From NCBI GenBank assembly GCA_002385475.1, contig DGDO01000077.1, positions 3,947-31,306 on the forward strand: a DNA stretch of 27,360 nucleotides. The letters are read 5' to 3'. Origin of the DNA: Candidatus Sordicultor fermentans. GTDB taxonomy: Bacteria; Atribacterota; Atribacteria; Atribacterales; Caldatribacteriaceae. Of this stretch, positions 22,790-27,360 are shown in pieces (within the stretch, counting starts at the first letter, position 1; each line of letters begins with the position of its first letter). The translations under genes and the position numbers were made by a program. Below the pieces are notes generated by a model. That model worked only from the letters and a program-made list of their open reading frames with translations. It was not told where the DNA came from and made no database searches.

Positions 22790-24520
22790 ATTAAAATTGT
22801 CAAGGTTTTTTTGTGGCTTCTACTGATAGCATTCAATGCCCTGTTCATAGGGGCAGGAGTATATCTCGTTCAAAACTCCTATTACGAGCTGGGAGCCATA
22901 CTTTTTATTGCTTCTTTCCTTATAGATCTTTTTATTATCAATCCCCGGGCTTACCCTTACCGGTACACAATTCCCGCTCTTATTTTTCTTCTTTTGCTGG
23001 TTGTATATCCCATCTGTTTTACCATTAAAACTGCTTTTACCAACTACGGTACAGGACACATCTTTACCAGGCAAGAAGCAGTAGAAAGACTTCTGTATGA
23101 CCCGAACTACACTTATGCAGAAAGCGAAGAAGCAATAGGTTTTAAGGTTTTCTCCGTTTTTGAAGATTCAAAACCCACTGATGACTTCATTTTATTATTT
23201 GATATAAACGGAGAACTTTATCTTGGTGACGTGCCTTCCCCCTCTAAACAGAGAGGTAAAGAAATCCTTTTAAGGGAAGGTAAAACTTATAAAGTCACTT
23301 CTGAAGAGGTAAGTGTAGATGGAAAGGTCTTCAAACTTTCTCCCTTTCCTGAATCCTTAGAAAATATAAACATGATTGTATCTGCAGATAAAGAGTACAA
23401 ATCCCTTTACGCTCTCGATGACCCTGCTCTACAAAAGAATGCTTACCACTTTATCATGTTAGTTCAAAAGTATCTGGCAAATGCAGAGTATTTGAATCAA
23501 GACCAGGGAAAAATCATTGGAATTAGAGTAGACACAGATGGTAAATGGAAATTTTTCTTTGTGGAAAGGCTTTACCGGTTAGCATACCGAGAAATAGAAG
23601 AGGATGGAAAAGTTAGCCAGAAAATGGTAATCGTAAATACTCGAACCAACGAACCCCTTATTGAAGATAAAGGTTCTTTCTATGATATAGATGAAAATGG
23701 TAACCAGGTATTTTTGATCGGATATACTGCCTGGGTAGGACTGGAAAACTTCCTTCGGATATTTACCGATAAAAGGATTTCTGGTCCTTTCATGAATATA
23801 TTTGTCTGGACCATTATGTGGTCTTTATTCAGCGTACTTCTTTCTTTTCTCATAGGATTGGTCTTCGCTTTAGCACTGAACAACGAAAGATTAAGAGGGA
23901 GAAACGTTTACCGGACTCTCCTTATAATTCCCTGGGCTGTTCCCTATTTTATCTCCGTTTTAACCTGGAAAAATGGAATACTCAATGAAACATATGGAAT
24001 ACTCAATAAAATAATACTTCCCTTTTTAGGCCTTGACCCGGTTAAATGGTTTAACGATCAGTACTGGGCAAAATTAGCATGCATCATTGTAAACACCTGG
24101 CTTACTTTCCCCTATATGATGACCATTTCTTTAGGGGCTTTGCAATCCATCCCTGATGAGCTTTATGAAGTGGCAGCCATAGACGGTGCTGGAAAATGGC
24201 AGAATTTCCGGCATATAACTTTCCCTCTACTTTTGACGGTCGTGGCACCCCTGCTCATAAGCAGCTTTGCTTTTACCTTTAATAACTTCACTCTCATATA
24301 TTTGCTGAATTCAGGTGGCCCTCCTATGGTTGGCGCTACCACCCCTGCCGGTCATACTGACATTTTAATCTCCTATGTTTATAAGCTTGCCTTTGAAGGG
24401 AGAGGTCAAGAATTTGGCTTTGCCAGCGCTATTTCTGTCATCATATTTGTCCTGGTGGGAGGGATAAGTCTCCTGAATTTCAAGATTTCTGGAGCTTTCG
24501 AAGAGATAAGGAATGAATAG
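22790..24520 (+). CDS. malF: sugar ABC transporter permease MalF with periplasmic P2-type domain
   Basis: About 576 residues from an apparent ATT start (MKIVKVFLWLLLIAFN), served by GGAGGGAG at 22773-22780 with nine-base spacing. The first conventional codon, TTG 22811, is 30 bases from that site and would cut into TM1. Three N-terminal membrane segments (to about residue 85) are followed by a soluble domain (about 85-305) in the place of the MalF P2 loop. The transport core follows with the EAA loop EVAAIDGAGKWQNFRHITFPL, which docks the ATPase. It pairs with MalG; the gap to malG is three bases. No ATPase gene is seen, so a shared MalK/MsmX-type subunit is expected elsewhere. Confidence 0.9.
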   Translation: MKIVKVFLWLLLIAFNALFIGAGVYLVQNSYYELGAILFIASFLIDLFIINPRAYPYRYTIPALIFLLLLVVYPICFTIKTAFTNYGTGHIFTRQEAVERLLYDPNYTYAESEEAIGFKVFSVFEDSKPTDDFILLFDINGELYLGDVPSPSKQRGKEILLREGKTYKVTSEEVSVDGKVFKLSPFPESLENINMIVSADKEYKSLYALDDPALQKNAYHFIMLVQKYLANAEYLNQDQGKIIGIRVDTDGKWKFFFVERLYRLAYREIEEDGKVSQKMVIVNTRTNEPLIEDKGSFYDIDENGNQVFLIGYTAWVGLENFLRIFTDKRISGPFMNIFVWTIMWSLFSVLLSFLIGLVFALALNNERLRGRNVYRTLLIIPWAVPYFISVLTWKNGILNETYGILNKIILPFLGLDPVKWFNDQYWAKLACIIVNTWLTFPYMMTISLGALQSIPDELYEVAAIDGAGKWQNFRHITFPLLLTVVAPLLISSFAFTFNNFTLIYLLNSGGPPMVGATTPAGHTDILISYVYKLAFEGRGQEFGFASAISVIIFVLVGGISLLNFKISGAFEEIRNE

Positions 24521-24523
24521 ACA

Positions 24524-26962
24524 ATGATAGAAAAGAGAAGACCCTTTTTAACTCATATAATTCTCTGGATTCTCATACCGGTAATTCTTTTCCCTATCAT
24601 CTGGATAGTTTCTACTTCTATAAGAAGAGACGAGGCTATCTTTTCCACCAAACTTTTTTCCTCCCGAGTGAGTCTGCAAAATTACCGAGACCTGATAGCT
24701 CCAGAAAAGAATATACCTGCTCTGGTGCAAGAAATGCAGAGTCTGATTTTGAGAACTTCTCCCTACGACAGCTGGGAAGAGAAAAGGTTGAAAGAGGTCC
24801 TGCTCGAGGATATAGAAGCTTTCAAAGGTTATTTACAAGAAACCCGGGATAGATATGAAAGAGCTCAAAGTTCTTTTGATAACATAAATTTAGCGCTTTC
24901 TTCCCGGAGCAATAACATAAAAGAGGAGGTTCTTGTATCTCTCCGAGAGTTAAAAGAATACCTGGAGAAAAATGTGCCTGTTGAGGAATCAAACGAAGAA
25001 AACTTAAAAATAGTGCTTTATCAGCTTCTTTACCCTGAGAGTTATAACTCAAAACTATTTATTTATTTAAAGGAAGACCTGGAAAAGGTTTCCGATTACC
25101 ATATTAACTCACCCGAAGATTATGAAAAAGCCCTCTCTGCGCTGGAAAAAACTTACCAGATATCTCTGGGCAGCCTAAAAACTGAATTAGCTCAGTTAGA
25201 AAAAAAGTTAGAAGAAAATTCAAGAAATTACGGTATAGCAAGAACAGAATATGAGAAGATAGAGGAAGAAATCTTATCTATAAGCCAGATTCTAAATTCA
25301 GAGGTAAAATCGGAAATAACTTCACTTTTAGAAGAATTGAAAGCTGTAGAAATCATCAAGAATACAGAAAATAAGCTTGTGTCGCTCAGCAAAGACATCT
25401 CTCCTGGCGCTTTTGCTCCTCCATCGTTAGAAGTACTGAACCTATTAATAGAAAATTTGAGCAAATATCCTGACTTTTATGAGTTGAGCAATAGTCTGAG
25501 AGAAATTTCCTCTTATCTTGCCAGTTATGAGGAAACCGCAGAGGGTAATCTGGCTTCACCATATCTGGTTCTGGAGAATTTATATATAGAAACATCTCCT
25601 CTCCTCATCAGACTGGAAAAAAATGTAAACGATATTCAAGAAGCAGAAAAAAACCTCATTGCCTTAAAAGAGGAAAATACTCTTCTTAAAAACCAGCAGG
25701 AGCTCCTCCGGGAGGGGATAAAAAAGGTAGAGGAAACTCTTATTCCGGCCACCAGAGCTGAACAAGTTCAGATATTCATTAAAAAGATAGAGGAACAAAT
25801 AGCAGGCATAGAAGAGGTCACAAAGTTCGAGGAGCTTGTAAGTTACTGTGTTTCCATTACCAAGGACCTCTTAAACTTTGTTACCTCGTACATCATGGAT
25901 TTTGGCGAAGATAACCTGAGTTCACAAATAGAAGCTACAACAAATAAACTGAGCTGGTTTAACGACTACAGCACTTTTTCAGATAGATTTAATAAATTTT
26001 CTAAAAACTTAGACACTCCTTTAGAGAAAAGCAATTCCTTGATTTCCGACTTTGAGAAAAAATGGGCAGATTTGCTCAGAGCCTCTCTGAATGGTGAGAA
26101 AGTAAGCGTCAGGGAGCTGGATGAGTTATATAATATTATAAAAACTGACTACGTTAATATGGTAGGCTCTAATATCAGCGTCGTTTCTCGAAAAGCAGGA
26201 GATTTAATGGATACCATACCCTATCGAGAGCTCAAGAAAGACCTGAACAGCGTGGATAAAGAGCTATTTAGAATAAACCAGATATGGACGCAAAAAACTA
26301 AACACTATTTCCTGAGATGGGTCAAAAATTCTATAGTAGTAGCAGGCGTTGCTGCCCTGATTACCACTTTCGTATGTTCTCTTGCTGCTTATCCTTTCAG
26401 CAGGATGAGATTCTGGGGAAGAAAGTATGGAATTCTGGCTATGCTTCTCATTCAGATGTTCCCCAGTGCCGTCTATATGATTGCCGTCTACAGCCTTTTG
26501 AACCTTCTGGGAAAGTTCATTCCCTTATTAGGACTTGATACTCTAACCGGCCTCACTTTTATTTATCTGGGAAATATTGCCTATAATGTGTATTTAATAA
26601 AGGGGTACTATGACACTATCCCCAGCTCTCTTGAAGAATCAGCCATGATTGATGGTGCCACAAGATTTCAAACTTTTTATAAGATAGTGATACCCCTTGC
26701 TCTGCCTATTCTCACCGTGGTCGTGATTCTCACTTTCATGAATATCTTCAATGAGTTTGTTTTTGCTCGAATAATATTGCAGGATGCCAAGAATTACACT
26801 TATGCCATAGGCTTGTGGACTTTCTCCAGCGGTCCTTACCAGACAGAATGGGGCCTTTTTACTGCTGCTGCCCTTCTGGGGATGTTACCCATGACTGTAT
26901 TATTTCTCTCTCTTCAGAAATACATAGTTAGCGGCCTTACTAAAGGCGCGGTTAAGGGATAA
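24524..26962 (+). CDS. malG: sugar ABC transporter permease MalG with giant helical periplasmic insertion
   Basis: An 812-residue protein; ordinary MalG is under 300. TM1 lies at about 10-32. The usual post-TM1 NYRDL motif comes at about 53-57, and the usual FLRWVKNSIVVAG that leads TM2 comes only at about 594-606. Between them are roughly 540 residues that are Glu/Lys/Leu-rich, with heptad-like helices (for example around 100-150, 200-260, 350-400) and no membrane segments. After this come five normal TMs and the EAA motif EESAMIDGATRFQTFYKIVIPLALP. The insert should lie in the periplasm. I recall similarly long MalG proteins in Thermotoga. Coding is continuous, with no frameshift or change of codon style at the junctions. 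Confidence 0.93.
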   Translation: MIEKRRPFLTHIILWILIPVILFPIIWIVSTSIRRDEAIFSTKLFSSRVSLQNYRDLIAPEKNIPALVQEMQSLILRTSPYDSWEEKRLKEVLLEDIEAFKGYLQETRDRYERAQSSFDNINLALSSRSNNIKEEVLVSLRELKEYLEKNVPVEESNEENLKIVLYQLLYPESYNSKLFIYLKEDLEKVSDYHINSPEDYEKALSALEKTYQISLGSLKTELAQLEKKLEENSRNYGIARTEYEKIEEEILSISQILNSEVKSEITSLLEELKAVEIIKNTENKLVSLSKDISPGAFAPPSLEVLNLLIENLSKYPDFYELSNSLREISSYLASYEETAEGNLASPYLVLENLYIETSPLLIRLEKNVNDIQEAEKNLIALKEENTLLKNQQELLREGIKKVEETLIPATRAEQVQIFIKKIEEQIAGIEEVTKFEELVSYCVSITKDLLNFVTSYIMDFGEDNLSSQIEATTNKLSWFNDYSTFSDRFNKFSKNLDTPLEKSNSLISDFEKKWADLLRASLNGEKVSVRELDELYNIIKTDYVNMVGSNISVVSRKAGDLMDTIPYRELKKDLNSVDKELFRINQIWTQKTKHYFLRWVKNSIVVAGVAALITTFVCSLAAYPFSRMRFWGRKYGILAMLLIQMFPSAVYMIAVYSLLNLLGKFIPLLGLDTLTGLTFIYLGNIAYNVYLIKGYYDTIPSSLEESAMIDGATRFQTFYKIVIPLALPILTVVVILTFMNIFNEFVFARIILQDAKNYTYAIGLWTFSSGPYQTEWGLFTAAALLGMLPMTVLFLSLQKYIVSGLTKGAVKG

Positions 26963-26964
26963 AA

Positions 26965-27360
26965 GTGACTGATAAAATTTTTCGCTGGATAGGTTTAATT
27001 TCTACGATAGGGTTGGGGAGCTTGCTGATAATGGGATTTCCTGGTAGTCAGATAATGGCAAATCATGTAGAGAATTTATCCCCCGATTTCATAAAAGGTG
27101 TGGATATATCTATGCTCTATGAGATAGAAGCAAATGGGGGTAAATTCTACGATAACGGTATAGAAAAAGATGCTCTGCAAATACTCAAAGACTACGGGGT
27201 GAACTGGATAAGAGTAAGAATATGGAATGACCCTACCGATGAAAATGGGAAACCACTGGGAGGGGGAAATTGTGACTATATAAAGATGACCGAACTGGCT
27301 CGAAGAGCGAAAACACTGGGAATGAAAGTGTTAGTAGACTTTCACTACAGTGATTGGTGG
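26965..27360 (+). CDS. GH53 arabinogalactan endo-beta-1,4-galactanase (N-terminal part)
   Basis: Partial: 132 codons to the window end. GTG 26965 follows two bases after the malG stop, behind AAGGGAT. An N-terminal hydrophobic segment (about residues 7-24) suggests secretion or anchoring. The catalytic (beta/alpha)8 domain begins FIKGVDISMLYEIEANGGKFYDNG, continues with LKDYGVNWIRVRIWNDP, and reaches KVLVDFHYSDWW. These strings are characteristic of GH53, which cleaves beta-1,4-galactan in pectic arabinogalactan. The catalytic glutamates lie beyond the window. Its place in the operon argues that the adjacent transporter imports the released galacto-oligosaccharides. Confidence 0.9.
   Translation, partial: MTDKIFRWIGLISTIGLGSLLIMGFPGSQIMANHVENLSPDFIKGVDISMLYEIEANGGKFYDNGIEKDALQILKDYGVNWIRVRIWNDPTDENGKPLGGGNCDYIKMTELARRAKTLGMKVLVDFHYSDWW

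Overview
The window is about 27 kb of AT-rich bacterial chromosome, densely coded on the + strand apart from one minus-strand gene (19287-20222). The gene content points to a fermentative, probably thermophilic diderm. Evidence for an outer membrane is a beta-barrel protein ending in Phe, a LolA-like periplasmic protein, and a sugar-binding protein with a plain signal peptide and no lipobox cysteine. The sugar locus resembles Thermotogae loci, while yqeG-aroE and mltG-ruvX linkage recalls Firmicutes. Atribacterota would fit this mixture, but that is an inference from gene content and not a demonstrated placement.

Layout. (1) 31-1073: a DUF1538 membrane protein followed by a PII-like signalling protein. 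(2) 1074-1578: non-coding, with a small inverted-repeat element and a potentially structured leader. (3) 1579-9841: one tight operon of seven genes, joined mostly by ATGA/GTGA overlaps: a seven-repeat S1 protein, a LarE/TtuA-like PP-loop sulfur transferase, alaS, ruvX, mltG, yqeG and aroE. It combines translation, rRNA maturation, tRNA charging, cell-wall and shikimate functions. (4) 9842-10452: about 600 bp non-coding before the Mg2+ channel gene mgtE, which ends in a terminator. (5) 12069-17861: an MMPL/RND-type inner-membrane transporter, a LolA-like outer-membrane lipoprotein-sorting protein, a beta-barrel outer-membrane protein and a TetR regulator. The first gene has a clear promoter with a dyad operator just downstream. 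Together these look like a regulated trans-envelope lipid or hydrophobic-compound export module. (6) 17969-19344: a PLP aminotransferase with a coupled 50-residue small ORF, facing a minus-strand EamA permease. The terminator of the + transcript lies inside the permease coding sequence. (7) 20223-21524: 1.3 kb non-coding, containing a 750-bp segment flanked by 32-bp inverted repeats and three strong hairpins. (8) 21391-27360: a sugar operon with a near-consensus promoter, a binding protein, a long intercistronic hairpin, MalF, a MalG with a giant helical insert, and the start of a GH53 endo-beta-1,4-galactanase. The GH53 gene suggests the substrate is galacto-oligosaccharide from beta-1,4-galactan rather than, or in addition to, maltose. 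No transporter ATPase lies in the window.

The most unusual items are the roughly 540-residue coiled-coil insertion in MalG, the apparent ATT start of malF, the RND-LolA-OMP-TetR module with its operator, the three-cysteine PP-loop protein, the out-of-frame start of tetR at a G6 tract, and the inverted-repeat elements.
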